64,000 bases of DNA from JAJXWB01 sp964634325 (lineage in GTDB: Bacteria > Pseudomonadota > Alphaproteobacteria > Rhizobiales > Beijerinckiaceae): NCBI GenBank assembly GCA_964634325.1, contig CAZWJF010000001.1:248001-312000 (forward strand), in the 5' to 3' direction. A model generated the notes under the pieces. That model did no database searches. It was not told the DNA's origin and saw only the letters and a program-made list of their open reading frames with translations. The translations under genes and the position numbers were made by a program. Shown piece after piece: positions 16,583-25,464 of this stretch. How positions within the stretch are numbered: the stretch's first letter is position 1; each line of letters starts with the position of its first letter.

Positions 16583-16596
16583 TTGCGACGGATCAA
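16583..16596 (-). promoter_or_regulatory. Degenerate FNR/FixK-like site upstream of usp
   Basis: On the minus strand TTGATCCGTCGCAA matches TTGAT-N4-ATCAA in eight of ten conserved positions and lies 57-70 bases before the usp ATG. Oxygen-responsive control of usp genes by Crp/Fnr proteins is common. The second half-site is poor, so this is tentative. Confidence 0.25.
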
Positions 16597-16691
16597 CGCG
16601 GGCGCGACAGGTTTGATTGTGCGCCCGATCACCGCGCAAGGGGAGGGGCCGTGCATGGTGTCGAATGGATTTTCCGACTGTAGAGAGCGGC

Positions 16692-17801
16692 ATGAGCGAT
16701 CCGTGGGGCAAGACCGCCCGTGAGGTCACCGCGCGCGGGCAGACTTATTTCGATGGAGCCGGCCGGACGCGCATCGTCGACGTGCGTCTCGCGGATACGC
16801 TGCAATTGTTCGACGGCGCTGCATTCATTCTCGCCTGGGCGCTCGCCGACATCAGGCGCGTCGACTCGCCCGCGGGCGTCCTGCGGGTCCGCAGTCTCGC
16901 TGCGTCGCCCAGCGCCTGGTGCGAAATCCGCGACGCGACGATGACCGCGGCCATTGCGGAGCGATGCCGCCTGCTCAACGGAGACCGCCAGGAGAAGAAG
17001 GAACGAGTCTGGAGGCTCGCCGGGACGGCGTTTCTTGCGGCGTGCGGGCTCGCGGCTCTGATGTGGTTCGCCATTCCTGCGCTTGCTGACCGCATCGCCC
17101 CGCTCGTGCCCGAAAGCCTCGACAAGCGGATCGGACAAGTGGCCGACAAGGAGGCGCGCGCTCAATTTCCCGGCGGCGTATGTTCAACGCCCGAGGGCGA
17201 CGCAGCGCTCGGCCGCCTCGCGTCGCGGCTCAAAGATGCGGCTGGCGCGTCGCTGGACGTCCGCGTCTCCGTTCTGTCCTCCTTCATCCCGAACGCCTTC
17301 GCGTTGCCGGGCGGTCAGGTCTATATGCTGCGGGGCCTCATCGAGTCCGCCAGATCGCCTGACGAGATCGCGGGCGTTCTGGCGCACGAATTCGGGCATG
17401 TGGCCCATCGCGACGGTCTGCGCGCCGCGATCAAGCAGGGCGGCGCTGCGCTGGCGCTCGGTCTCGTGTTTGGCGACATGTTCGGCGTCGCGGCGATTGC
17501 GACGGCAGCGCGCGCTTCCCTGTCAGCCGCCTACTCGCGCGAAGACGAGTTGCAGGCGGACGATTTCGCCGTCGCGCTCCTGGCGAGGGTCGGCCGTTCG
17601 GCGCGGCCGCTCGGCGAATTCCTGACGCGCGTTTCGGCGGACGATCGTCTCAAGGCGTTCGCCTTCCTGCTTGACCATCCGCTGTCTGCGGCGCGGCTTG
17701 CGCGCATCGCGCGCGACGACGCCCCGGCGACCGGCGCGCCGCTGATGTCGGAGGACGATTGGCGAGCGTTGCGGTCGATCTGCGACGGTCCACGCAATTA
17801 G
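16692..17801 (+). CDS. M48-family membrane zinc metalloprotease
   Basis: This protein is 369 residues long. The N-terminal 110 residues form a domain like those fused to some rhizobial M48 proteases (GQTYFDGAGRTRIVDVRLAD). One transmembrane helix follows (LAGTAFLAACGLAALMWFAI). The protease domain has zinc ligands in LAHEFGHVAHRDG and a third ligand in SREDELQADDFAV, with NAFALPGGQVYMLRGL just before. It probably degrades or processes envelope proteins. The start at 16692 (MSDPWGK) is chosen because the upstream extension to 16617 is Arg/Cys-rich. The stop overlaps the convergent channel gene's stop by four bases. Confidence 0.87.
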   Translation: MSDPWGKTAREVTARGQTYFDGAGRTRIVDVRLADTLQLFDGAAFILAWALADIRRVDSPAGVLRVRSLAASPSAWCEIRDATMTAAIAERCRLLNGDRQEKKERVWRLAGTAFLAACGLAALMWFAIPALADRIAPLVPESLDKRIGQVADKEARAQFPGGVCSTPEGDAALGRLASRLKDAAGASLDVRVSVLSSFIPNAFALPGGQVYMLRGLIESARSPDEIAGVLAHEFGHVAHRDGLRAAIKQGGAALALGLVFGDMFGVAAIATAARASLSAAYSREDELQADDFAVALLARVGRSARPLGEFLTRVSADDRLKAFAFLLDHPLSAARLARIARDDAPATGAPLMSEDDWRALRSICDGPRN

Positions 17802-19024
17802 TTCTCGCGCTTGACTTGACCGACTTCGTCCGCAGTGATGTCGCCGCGTGGCGCCAGGCTCTCGTAATCGCCGTAGGATGAGATCACCTCGTCGATCCGG
17901 CGGGCGATCTCGGGATTGCGCGCCATCAGCGTGCGCAGGTCGCCGGCGTCGAGCACGAGCAGCTTGGAAGGCATGACGGTGCGCACCGTCGCCGTGCGAC
18001 GCGTCTTGCGCAGCACTGCGATCTCGCCGAAGAACTGCCCCTCGCCGAGACGCACGGGATTGTGCGGCAGTTCGACTTCGACCTCGCCGGCGGCGACGAA
18101 ATACATCGAGCGCGCCTCCTCCCCCCGCCGAACGACGATCGTATCGGCGGGAACGGTCTGCGCGCGCAGGTAGTGCATGATTTCGGCGATCTCGGACGCG
18201 TCGAGGGTCGAGAACAGCGGCACGTGCGCAATCATCGACCAGGTGACCACGAATTCGCGCCGATGGATTTCTTCGGCGAAAGCCGTCGCAACGATGCCGA
18301 CCGGCAGCGCCAGCAAGAGGAAACCCATGAAGGCGGTGAGCCCGGCGATGATGCGTCCGGCGACTGTGATCGGCACGACGTCGCCATAGCCGACCGTGGT
18401 GATGGTGACGACGGCCCACCACATGGATTCCGGTATCGAGCCGAATTTGTCGGGTTGCGCCGCGTGCTCGGCGATATGCATCGCCGAGGCCATGACCAGG
18501 ACCACGCCGAATATGATGACGGCCGAAGCGCCGAGGGCCTTGCGCTCGGCCTGCAGCGCTGCGGCCAGCGAACGCATGCCCGGCGAGTAGCGCGCGAGTT
18601 TGAAAAACCGCGCGAGCCTCAGCAACAGCAATACGCGGAAGTCGCCGGGCAGAAAGAGGCCGAGATAGAAGGGCAGAATCGTCAGCAGGTCGATGACCGC
18701 GTAGGGCGTCATCGCGTAGGCGACGCGGGCGCGCCACGGCTTCAGTTCGAAGTAGGGCGCGCTGTCGGGCGCGCTCCACAGCCGCAGCGCATATTCCAGC
18801 GTGAACCCGACGAGCGCGACCAGTTCCACCGCGTCGAACAAGGTCTGGTATTGCTGGTGAAGTTCGGGCACCGTTTCGAGGACGACCGACGCCACCGACG
18901 AAATGATCAGGCCGATCAGAACGCCGTGCGCGAGCCGCGCCGCCCGGTCCGATACGCCGCTGTCCAGAATGAAATGCACGCGCCGTCGCAGACGCGCGAT
19001 GCGCGCGCGTCGGCGGGCGATCAT
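17798..19024 (-). CDS. Voltage-gated-like K+ channel with C-terminal cyclic-nucleotide-binding domain
   Basis: The 408-residue protein has six transmembrane helices with an S4-like segment (FRVLLLLRLARFFKLARYSP), the K+ selectivity filter TTVGYGDVVP, and a C-terminal CNBD. The phosphate-binding cassette reads GEIAVLRKTRRTATVR, with the Arg-Thr-Ala that contacts the cyclic nucleotide phosphate. It resembles the Mesorhizobium MloK1 channel, which is opened by cAMP, but is about 50 residues longer. The ATG overlaps the alaS stop as ATGA, so it is translated with alaS. Stops overlap tail-to-tail with the M48 gene. Confidence 0.9.
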   Translation of the reverse strand: MIARRRARIARLRRRVHFILDSGVSDRAARLAHGVLIGLIISSVASVVLETVPELHQQYQTLFDAVELVALVGFTLEYALRLWSAPDSAPYFELKPWRARVAYAMTPYAVIDLLTILPFYLGLFLPGDFRVLLLLRLARFFKLARYSPGMRSLAAALQAERKALGASAVIIFGVVLVMASAMHIAEHAAQPDKFGSIPESMWWAVVTITTVGYGDVVPITVAGRIIAGLTAFMGFLLLALPVGIVATAFAEEIHRREFVVTWSMIAHVPLFSTLDASEIAEIMHYLRAQTVPADTIVVRRGEEARSMYFVAAGEVEVELPHNPVRLGEGQFFGEIAVLRKTRRTATVRTVMPSKLLVLDAGDLRTLMARNPEIARRIDEVISSYGDYESLAPRGDITADEVGQVKREN

Positions 19025-21681
19025 CCGGCGGCCCGCTCGCGCAGGGCCGACTCGATCGCGGCCAGCGCGGCTTCGATCTGCGAACCGTCCGGCCCGCCGG
19101 CTTGCGCCATGTCCGGTCGGCCGCCGCCTCCCTTGCCGCCGAGCTTCTCCGAGGCGATGCGCACGAAATCGACTGCATTGAAGCGCGTCGTGAGGTCGGG
19201 CGTGACCGAAACGACGACGCCGCCCTTGCCGTCGGAGCTGGCGTTGGCGATTGCGACGACGCCCGAACCGATCGTCTTCTTCGCTTCGTCGGCGAGCGAT
19301 TTCAGGTCTTTCATCTCGACGCCGCTGACGGCGCGCGACATGAACTTGACGCCGGCGATCTCTCGAAATGGCGCCGCCTCGGCCGAACCGCCGCCCATGG
19401 CGAGCTTGCGCCGCGCTTCGGTCAGTTCTCGTTCGAGCCGCTTACGTTCGTCGATGAGCGCGGACAAGCGGTGCGCGGCCTCTTCGGCCGGGGCGCGCAC
19501 AAGCGACGCGATCTCACGCAGCCGGCGGCTTTCCTCGTTGAGATGGCGGCGCGCGCCATCGCCAGTCTTCGCCTCGATGCGCCGCACGCCGGAAGCGACA
19601 GCGCTTTCCGACACGATCGAGACGAGACCGATGTCGCCCGTGCGCGCAACGTGCGTGCCGCCGCACAATTCGACGGAGAAAGCGCGGTTCGCGCTGTCTG
19701 TCTCGCCCATGGCGACGACGCGCACCTCGTCGCCGTATTTTTCGCCGAATAACGCGCGCGCGCCGGATTCGATCGCATCGTCGACAGCCATGAGGCGGGT
19801 CGTAACCGGCGCGTTCTGGAGGACGACGGCGTTGGCGATGTCTTCGATGCGCGCAAGCTCCTCGTCGGCGATCGGCTTGGGATGCGCGAAATCGAAACGC
19901 AACCGGTCAGGCGCGACGAGCGATCCCTTCTGCGCGACATGGTCGCCCAGCACCTGACGCAGCGCCTCGTGCAGCAGGTGGGTCGCCGAATGGTTGGCGC
20001 GAATGGCGGCGCGGCGCCCGTGATCGACATCGAGTTCGAGCGCTGCGCCGATCCTGACCTCGCCGTCCTCGACAACGCCGTCATGCACAATCAGGTCGCC
20101 GAGCTTCTTGACCGTGTTGTTCACTCGAAAGCGCACGCCCGACGCGCGCATTTCGCCAGTGTCGCCGGTCTGACCGCCCGATTCGCCGTAGAACGGCGTC
20201 TGGTTGACGATGACGCTGGCGCGCGCGCCTTTCGATGCTGCTGCGACTTCCGCGCCATCCACCAGAATCGCCTGCACCACGCCTTCGGCGGTTTCCGCCC
20301 CATAGCCCAGGAATTCCGTCGCGCCGAGCTTTTCGCGAAGGCCGAACCACACGGCTTCGGTCGCCGCCTCGCCGGAGCCCGCCCACGCCTTGCGCGCTTC
20401 GGCGCGTTGGCGCTCCATCGCAACGTCGAACCCGGCGACGTCGACCGCCAGATCGCGGGCGCGCAGCGCGTCCTGCGTGAGGTCGAGCGGAAAGCCGTAG
20501 GTGTCGTACAGCTTGAAGGCGGTTTCTCCGGACAGGCTCTGTCCGGGCTTCAGACCGCGCGTCTCGTCCTCGAGGATCGTGAGGCCGCGCGCGAGCGTCG
20601 TGCGGAACTTCGCCTCTTCAGTGCGCAGCGTCTCGACGATCAACGGTTCCGAACGTACGAGCTCGGGGTAGGCTTGGCCCATTTCGCGAACGAGCGCAGG
20701 CACGAGCTTCCACATCAGCGGCTCTTTTGCTCCGAGCAGCTGGGCATGGCGCATGGCGCGGCGCATGATGCGACGAAGCACATAGCCGCGGCCTTCGTTC
20801 AGCGGCGTCACGCCGTCTGCGACAAGGAAAGCCGAAGCGCGCAGATGATCGGCGATGACGCGATGGCTTGCGGCCTGCGGCCCGTCCGGGTCGACGCCGG
20901 TTTCCTCCGCGACCGCGCGAATTAGCGCGCGGATCAGGTCGGTCTGGTAGGTCGACGTCACGCCCTGCAGCAGCGCGGCGATGCGCTCGAGCCCCATGCC
21001 TGTGTCGATGGACGGCCGGGGCAGGGGCACGCGTTCGGTGGGCGAGACCTGCTCGTATTGCATGAAGACGAGGTTCCAGAATTCCAGGAACCGGTCGCCG
21101 TCTTCGTCGGGGGAGCCGGGCGGTCCGCCGGCGACGTGCTCGCCTTGATCGAGGAAGATTTCCGAGCAGGGGCCGCAAGGGCCGGTTTCGCCCATCGACC
21201 AGAAATTGTCAGAGGTCGCGATGCGGATGATCCGGTCGTCGGAAAAACCGGCGATCTTCTTCCAGAGGCCGTAGGCTTCGTCGTCGTCGTGATAGACGGT
21301 CACGAGCAGGCGGTGCTTGGGCAGATCGAAATGCTTCGTGATCAGGTTCCAGGCGAGTTCGATCGCGCCTTCCTTGAAATAGTCGCCGAAGGAAAAGTTC
21401 CCGAGCATTTCGAAGAAGGTGTGATGGCGAGCGGTGTAGCCGACGTTGTCGAGGTCGTTGTGCTTGCCGCCGGCACGAACGCATTTCTGGGAGGATGCAG
21501 CGCGCGAATACGGCCGCTTCTCGACGCCCGTGAAGACGTTCTTGAACTGCACCATGCCGGCGTTGGTGAACATCAAGGTCGGGTCATTGCGCGGGACGAG
21601 CGGCGACGACGGCACCTTCTCGTGACCCTGACCCGCGAAATAATCGAGAAAGGTCGCACGTATCTCGTTGACGCCGCTCAT
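19021..21681 (-). CDS. alaS: Alanyl-tRNA synthetase
   Basis: The 886-residue enzyme charges tRNA-Ala. It begins MSGVNEIRATFLDYFAGQGH, with class II motif 1 and MFTNAGMVQFKNVFTG. The editing domain has HSATHLLHEAL and CGGTHVARTGDIG zinc ligands, and the C-terminal C-Ala/DHHA1 part ends GGKGGGGRPDMAQAGG. Length and order are standard. A K+ channel gene is translationally coupled behind it. It lies downstream of recA, an arrangement common in Hyphomicrobiales, with the recA terminator between. Confidence 0.97.
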   Translation of the reverse strand: MSGVNEIRATFLDYFAGQGHEKVPSSPLVPRNDPTLMFTNAGMVQFKNVFTGVEKRPYSRAASSQKCVRAGGKHNDLDNVGYTARHHTFFEMLGNFSFGDYFKEGAIELAWNLITKHFDLPKHRLLVTVYHDDDEAYGLWKKIAGFSDDRIIRIATSDNFWSMGETGPCGPCSEIFLDQGEHVAGGPPGSPDEDGDRFLEFWNLVFMQYEQVSPTERVPLPRPSIDTGMGLERIAALLQGVTSTYQTDLIRALIRAVAEETGVDPDGPQAASHRVIADHLRASAFLVADGVTPLNEGRGYVLRRIMRRAMRHAQLLGAKEPLMWKLVPALVREMGQAYPELVRSEPLIVETLRTEEAKFRTTLARGLTILEDETRGLKPGQSLSGETAFKLYDTYGFPLDLTQDALRARDLAVDVAGFDVAMERQRAEARKAWAGSGEAATEAVWFGLREKLGATEFLGYGAETAEGVVQAILVDGAEVAAASKGARASVIVNQTPFYGESGGQTGDTGEMRASGVRFRVNNTVKKLGDLIVHDGVVEDGEVRIGAALELDVDHGRRAAIRANHSATHLLHEALRQVLGDHVAQKGSLVAPDRLRFDFAHPKPIADEELARIEDIANAVVLQNAPVTTRLMAVDDAIESGARALFGEKYGDEVRVVAMGETDSANRAFSVELCGGTHVARTGDIGLVSIVSESAVASGVRRIEAKTGDGARRHLNEESRRLREIASLVRAPAEEAAHRLSALIDERKRLERELTEARRKLAMGGGSAEAAPFREIAGVKFMSRAVSGVEMKDLKSLADEAKKTIGSGVVAIANASSDGKGGVVVSVTPDLTTRFNAVDFVRIASEKLGGKGGGGRPDMAQAGGPDGSQIEAALAAIESALRERAAG

Positions 21682-21763
21682 TTCGCCCGACTTTCGACCC
21701 TTGACGTCGCCCGTCCAATTTTCCGTTCGCTCAACGCCTTACGGCCGCAGCCGGAGGACAAGC

Positions 21764-21790
21764 GAAAGGCCCGGCTTAGCCGGGCCTTTC
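21764..21790 (-). terminator. Rho-independent terminator of recA
   Basis: An 11-base perfect stem (GAAAGGCCCGG / CCGGGCCTTTC) with a five-base loop lies between recA and alaS on the minus strand. The 3' arm ends in TTTC rather than a long T-run. The position just 130 bases after the recA stop supports termination there. Confidence 0.75.
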
Positions 21791-21922
21791 TAACGGGGCG
21801 CCATGAAACTGTCGAGGGAGACGCATGCGATGGCGGACCGCGCTCCTCCGGGGGAAAGCCTCAGACGCGCCCGTGCGACCCGCACTTGCGGCGGAGCAGG
21901 TCGCAACCGACGACGCGCGCGT

Positions 21923-23002
21923 TCAAGCGTCGTCGGTATCGGCGTCTTCCGCGCCCGACGAATCGAGAATCTTGTCGGCTATCAAGCCGGCGTTCTCGCG
22001 GATCGCCAATTCGATCCGTTGGGCGACCTCGGGGTTCTGGCGCAGGAAATTCTTCGCGTTCTCGCGGCCCTGGCCGAGGCGCTGGCTGTCGTAGGAGAAC
22101 CACGCGCCGGATTTCTCGACCACGCCGGCTTTTGCGCCGAGGTCGATCAATTCGCCCATCTTCGAGATGCCTTCGCCATACATGATGTCGAATTCGACCT
22201 GCTTGAAGGGCGGGGCGACCTTGTTCTTCACCACCTTGACGCGGGTCTGATTGCCGACGACCTCGTCGCGATCCTTGATCGCGCCGATGCGCCGGATGTC
22301 GAGACGGACCGACGCATAGAATTTCAAGGCGTTGCCGCCTGTCGTCGTCTCGGGCGAACCATACATCACGCCGATCTTCATGCGGATCTGGTTGATGAAG
22401 ATCACCATGCAGTTGGAGCGCGAAATCGAGGCGGTCAGCTTGCGCAAGGCCTGGCTCATCAAGCGCGCCTGAAGCCCGGGCTGAACCTCGCCCATCTCGC
22501 CTTCGATTTCGGCCCGCGGCGTCAGGGCTGCGACGGAATCGACCACGAGGACGTCGATTGCGCCGGAACGGACCAGCGTGTCCGTAATCTCCAGCGCCTG
22601 CTCGCCGGTGTCCGGCTGAGAGATCAGAAGTTCGTCGAGATTGACCCCGAGCTTGCGGGCGTAAACGGGGTCGAGCGCGTGTTCGGCGTCGACGAAGGCG
22701 CAGGTGCCGCCGCGCTTCTGCGCTTCGGCGATGACATGCAGCGTCAGCGTCGTCTTGCCCGAGGATTCCGGGCCGTAGATTTCGACGACGCGGCCGCGCG
22801 GCAGGCCGCCGACGCCGAGCGCGATGTCCAGTCCCAGCGAGCCGGTGGAAATCGCCTCGATCTCTACGACTTTTTGCCCCTTTCCAAGCCGCATGATCGA
22901 GCCCTTGCCGAAGGCGCGTTCGATCTGCGACAGGGCGGCGTCGAGCGCCTTGGTCTTGTCCACGGACGTTCCTTCCACGAGGCGGAGATTCGCTTGGCTC
23001 AC
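21923..23002 (-). CDS. recA: Recombinase A
   Basis: This is a 359-residue protein from the GTG at 23002 (MSQANLRLVEGTSVDKTKAL), the start seen in related RecA proteins; AGGAG lies eight bases upstream. A GTG at 23023 would add seven residues without an equally good ribosome site. Walker A is GPESSGKTT, followed by DAEHALDPVYARKLGV, the L1/L2 DNA loops and NQIRMKIGVMYGSPETTTGG. It drives homologous recombination and LexA self-cleavage. The promoter region contains an alphaproteobacterial SOS box. The acidic tail (EDADTDDA) is typical. Confidence 0.97.
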   Translation of the reverse strand: MSQANLRLVEGTSVDKTKALDAALSQIERAFGKGSIMRLGKGQKVVEIEAISTGSLGLDIALGVGGLPRGRVVEIYGPESSGKTTLTLHVIAEAQKRGGTCAFVDAEHALDPVYARKLGVNLDELLISQPDTGEQALEITDTLVRSGAIDVLVVDSVAALTPRAEIEGEMGEVQPGLQARLMSQALRKLTASISRSNCMVIFINQIRMKIGVMYGSPETTTGGNALKFYASVRLDIRRIGAIKDRDEVVGNQTRVKVVKNKVAPPFKQVEFDIMYGEGISKMGELIDLGAKAGVVEKSGAWFSYDSQRLGQGRENAKNFLRQNPEVAQRIELAIRENAGLIADKILDSSGAEDADTDDA

Positions 23003-23061
23003 GGGGTCGACTCCTTCTGGCACGGGCGGGTCTGCTGGGGCAATCGCCGGATGTGAAAATC

Positions 23062-23104
23062 AATGTACTTGATTTGTTCCAAATGCCAAGTTCTTTTTTT
23101 GTTC
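23062..23104 (-). promoter_or_regulatory. recA promoter with LexA (SOS) box
   Basis: GTTC-TTTTTTT-GTTC at 23090-23104 is an exact alphaproteobacterial LexA box (GTTC-N7-GTTC). It directly abuts a minus-strand -35, TTGGCA (23089-23084), with TACATT 16 bases downstream as -10 (23067-23062). Another GTTC lies at 23076. This explains SOS control of recA; TSS would fall about 50 bases before the GTG start. Confidence 0.8.
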
Positions 23105-23157
23105 CAAAACGCGTTCATGAAATCAGAGGACTAGCCTGTGGACGCGGCAGCCGGATG

Positions 23158-23430
23158 TCAGCGGGTCTCGCGTATGGCGGCGCGCAGGCCGACGAGTCCG
23201 CGCGGCTTGGGCGGGGTGTGGCTTACGCGAGCGTAGCTGATAGCGCCTGTCGGTTCGCGATCCAGCCCTTTGGCGATAGCGCGCTGGCGGGCGGCGTCGA
23301 GCCCGGCGAGCGACAGGACGTAGGGGTGAGAGAGGCCAAATGCGACGGCGCCGACGGCTCCGACCGCGAAGAAAGTATGCGGCGCGATCGAAAGCCAGCG
23401 ATGGGCGGGGGCGCGGTCAGGGGTCTTCAT
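23158..23430 (-). CDS. Small hypothetical membrane-associated protein
   Basis: The 90-residue protein starts at 23430 (MKTPDRAPAHRWLSIAPHTF). One hydrophobic helix (FFAVGAVGAVAFGLSHPYVL) is followed by a basic C-terminal region ending LRAAIRETR. I recognise no family. It lies between recA and an oxidoreductase gene on the same strand, with about 66 bases to the latter's stop. The ORF could be spurious, but the helix and a GGAAC-like purine stretch before the ATG favour a gene. Confidence 0.5.
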   Translation of the reverse strand: MKTPDRAPAHRWLSIAPHTFFAVGAVGAVAFGLSHPYVLSLAGLDAARQRAIAKGLDREPTGAISYARVSHTPPKPRGLVGLRAAIRETR

Positions 23431-23496
23431 GTTCCTCTCCACGGTCAGATTGCCGCAAACGAGGTGAAAGAAGCCTTAAGGCCGCCTGCGATGTAG

Positions 23497-24561
23497 TCAG
23501 GGTTGCACGATCGTCGCATTGAATGGGCCGGCGTTCGCTGCGGCGTGATCGAGAGCTGCAGCAATGTCGTCCAGCGGAAAGACTGTCGTCCTGAACAGCG
23601 AGAGGCTCAGCAGTCCGGCGCGGACCAGGGCGGCCAGACGCGCCGGCGCATCGCGCGGAAACATCCACTGGCCGCGCACGGTCACGCAATTGCGCATCAG
23701 CCAGTCATGGGGCAGCGAGACGTCGCATTTGAGCCCGCCCATCAGGACTACCCGCCCATTTGGACGAACGGCGAGCGCAACCGAGCGCACGTGCGACGGA
23801 TCCGCGGACGGCGGCATGAGATCCAGGACGACGTCGATCGGGCCCGCTGCGGCCATCATGCGCCTCGTGTTTTCGGCTGGGTCGTCTGCAAGTTCGACGG
23901 TGCGGATGCGTTCGCCGAACAGCGCGGCGAGTTGTGCGAGCCTCGCCTTGTTGCGACCCGGCGCAACGACGCAGGCCGCGCCCATGGCGAGCGCGACGGC
24001 CACGCCCGCCGAGCCGAAGTTGCCGGTCGCCCCGCTGATCAGGGCGACCTCGCCGGCCTGAAATCCGGCGGCGAGCAAGCCTCCATAGGGCACGAGGCAG
24101 GTCCCGAGCGCGCACCAATCGCTCGCGCGCGATGGGTCGATGTCGCCGAGCGGCGTCACGTTTTCCGTCGGGGTTCGCATCTGCTGCGCGAAGCTGCCGT
24201 CGTGGAAATAGGTCTGCAAGGGCATGGCCGCCGGCGAGCCGCCGGTCAGACCCTGCAAGATGATGTCGGGCGAAATGGCGTCGTCGCGCGCGCGCACAGT
24301 GGAATCGACGAAGACCCAGTCGCCGGCCTTCAGCTTGGTCGCGTCCGGCCCGACAGCGCGAATGCGGCCCACGCCGCCGGAACCCGGGATGATCGGCGTC
24401 TTCAGCAGGTAGTCGCGTCGACCGTCAAGAACCTCGTTCATATAAGGGAGCACGCGCGCGGCGGCGACGTCGACGATGACTTCGCCGGTGCCGAGCACCG
24501 GGTCTGGAACCTCCTCGACGCTGAGCGGCTGGCGGATCGACTTGAGAACAGCTGCTTTCAT
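23497..24561 (-). CDS. Zinc-independent MDR-family alcohol dehydrogenase-like oxidoreductase
   Basis: This 354-residue protein has the MDR fold. The N-terminal catalytic domain shows PGSGGVGRIRAVGPDATKLKAGDWVFVD, where the zinc-binding GHE of classical alcohol dehydrogenases is replaced by PGSG. The Rossmann domain has ALISGATGNFGSAGVAVAL and an NADP-type loop (VVAPGRNKARLAQL). It is probably an NADPH-dependent quinone- or enone-type oxidoreductase; the substrate is unknown. It diverges from an MmyB-type regulator, which likely controls it. Confidence 0.82.
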   Translation of the reverse strand: MKAAVLKSIRQPLSVEEVPDPVLGTGEVIVDVAAARVLPYMNEVLDGRRDYLLKTPIIPGSGGVGRIRAVGPDATKLKAGDWVFVDSTVRARDDAISPDIILQGLTGGSPAAMPLQTYFHDGSFAQQMRTPTENVTPLGDIDPSRASDWCALGTCLVPYGGLLAAGFQAGEVALISGATGNFGSAGVAVALAMGAACVVAPGRNKARLAQLAALFGERIRTVELADDPAENTRRMMAAAGPIDVVLDLMPPSADPSHVRSVALAVRPNGRVVLMGGLKCDVSLPHDWLMRNCVTVRGQWMFPRDAPARLAALVRAGLLSLSLFRTTVFPLDDIAAALDHAAANAGPFNATIVQP

Positions 24562-24625
24562 ATCGGCCTCTCTTGATCTGCCGGCATGTTGCTATCTCCG
24601 GACAGGAGACGAAAGAACTGGTATT

Positions 24626-24635
24626 ATCCTAGGAT
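24626..24635. promoter_or_regulatory. Palindrome ATCCTAGGAT in the divergent oxidoreductase/regulator gap
   Basis: A ten-base perfect palindrome lies 26 bases before the regulator's ATG and 65 bases before the oxidoreductase's. CTAG-containing palindromes are rare in such DNA and CCTAGG cores are plausible for MmyB-type repressors, so this is a candidate operator for both genes. Confidence 0.45.
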
Positions 24636-24660
24636 TGGAACTCCTACGCAGGGCCTGCGA

Positions 24661-25431
24661 ATGCCTGACGATCGCGGCGAGCTCGCGGACTTTCTGCGCG
24701 CTCGACGGAGAGCGCTGACGCCGGATGCGGTCGGTCTGACGTCAGTTCGGCGGAGACGGACGCCGGGATTGCGTCGCGAGGAAGTCGCCGAACTCGCGGG
24801 CATCGGCGTCGACTGGTACACCCGTCTCGAACAGGGGCGCAGCGTCAGCCCGTCGGTCACGACTGTCGACGCTCTCGCGCGCGCTCTACGCCTGTCGGCG
24901 GTGGATCATGCGCATCTGCGGGCGTTGACCCGGAATGGCGAGGGGCGCTCCTTCACGGCGGAGCGCGTGCCCGACACGATGCGCCGGGTCGTCGAGAGCC
25001 TCAACCAGCCCGCCTATGTCACGGGGCGACGCTGGGATGTCCTTGCGTGGAACGCTGCGGCCGACGAGATTTTCGCCTTCGGCCGAATGGAGGGCGATCA
25101 ACGCAACACGCTGATCGGCATGATGACCAATCCGGCGACACGCAAGATGTTCGGAGAGGCTTGGGCCGACGAAGCGCAGCGCATGATCGCGCAGTTCCGC
25201 ACCACCTACGACCTGTTTGCGAGCGATCCCGCATTCGTGAGTCTTGCGGAGCGATTGAAGCGGGAGAGCGGCGAGTTCGCCAATTGGTGGCGCGCCCATG
25301 ACGTGCGGCCGTCGCTGGCGGGCGAAAAATCGCTCAACCATCCCAGGAAGGGGGCGATGCGTCTCGAATATGCGACCTTTCAGTCGAACGACGATCCCGC
25401 GCTGAAACTCGTGATTTACATCGCGACGTGA
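24661..25431 (+). CDS. XRE/MmyB-type transcriptional regulator
   Basis: The 256-residue protein has an N-terminal XRE helix-turn-helix (LADFLRARRRAL, RRRTPGLRREEVAELAGIGV, DWYTRLEQGRSVSPS) and a C-terminal MmyB-like ligand-binding PAS-type domain (PAYVTGRRWDVLAWNAAADE, LIGMMTNPATRKMF, WRAHDVRP). Such proteins usually repress a divergent oxidoreductase gene, and one lies 99 bases away here. Fatty-acid-like ligands are known for some members. The start at 24661 (MPDDRGEL) matches family starts; the upstream ATG at 24586 lies inside the regulatory gap. Confidence 0.9.
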   Translation: MPDDRGELADFLRARRRALTPDAVGLTSVRRRRTPGLRREEVAELAGIGVDWYTRLEQGRSVSPSVTTVDALARALRLSAVDHAHLRALTRNGEGRSFTAERVPDTMRRVVESLNQPAYVTGRRWDVLAWNAAADEIFAFGRMEGDQRNTLIGMMTNPATRKMFGEAWADEAQRMIAQFRTTYDLFASDPAFVSLAERLKRESGEFANWWRAHDVRPSLAGEKSLNHPRKGAMRLEYATFQSNDDPALKLVIYIAT

Positions 25432-25464
25432 CGGGAAGGCCCGCACGGCGCGCGATCGACGACG

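Noticed and set aside
18062..19957. A 631-codon plus-strand frame across the channel and alaS genes
   Set aside because: It is antisense to two clearly conserved genes and has no recognisable domain.
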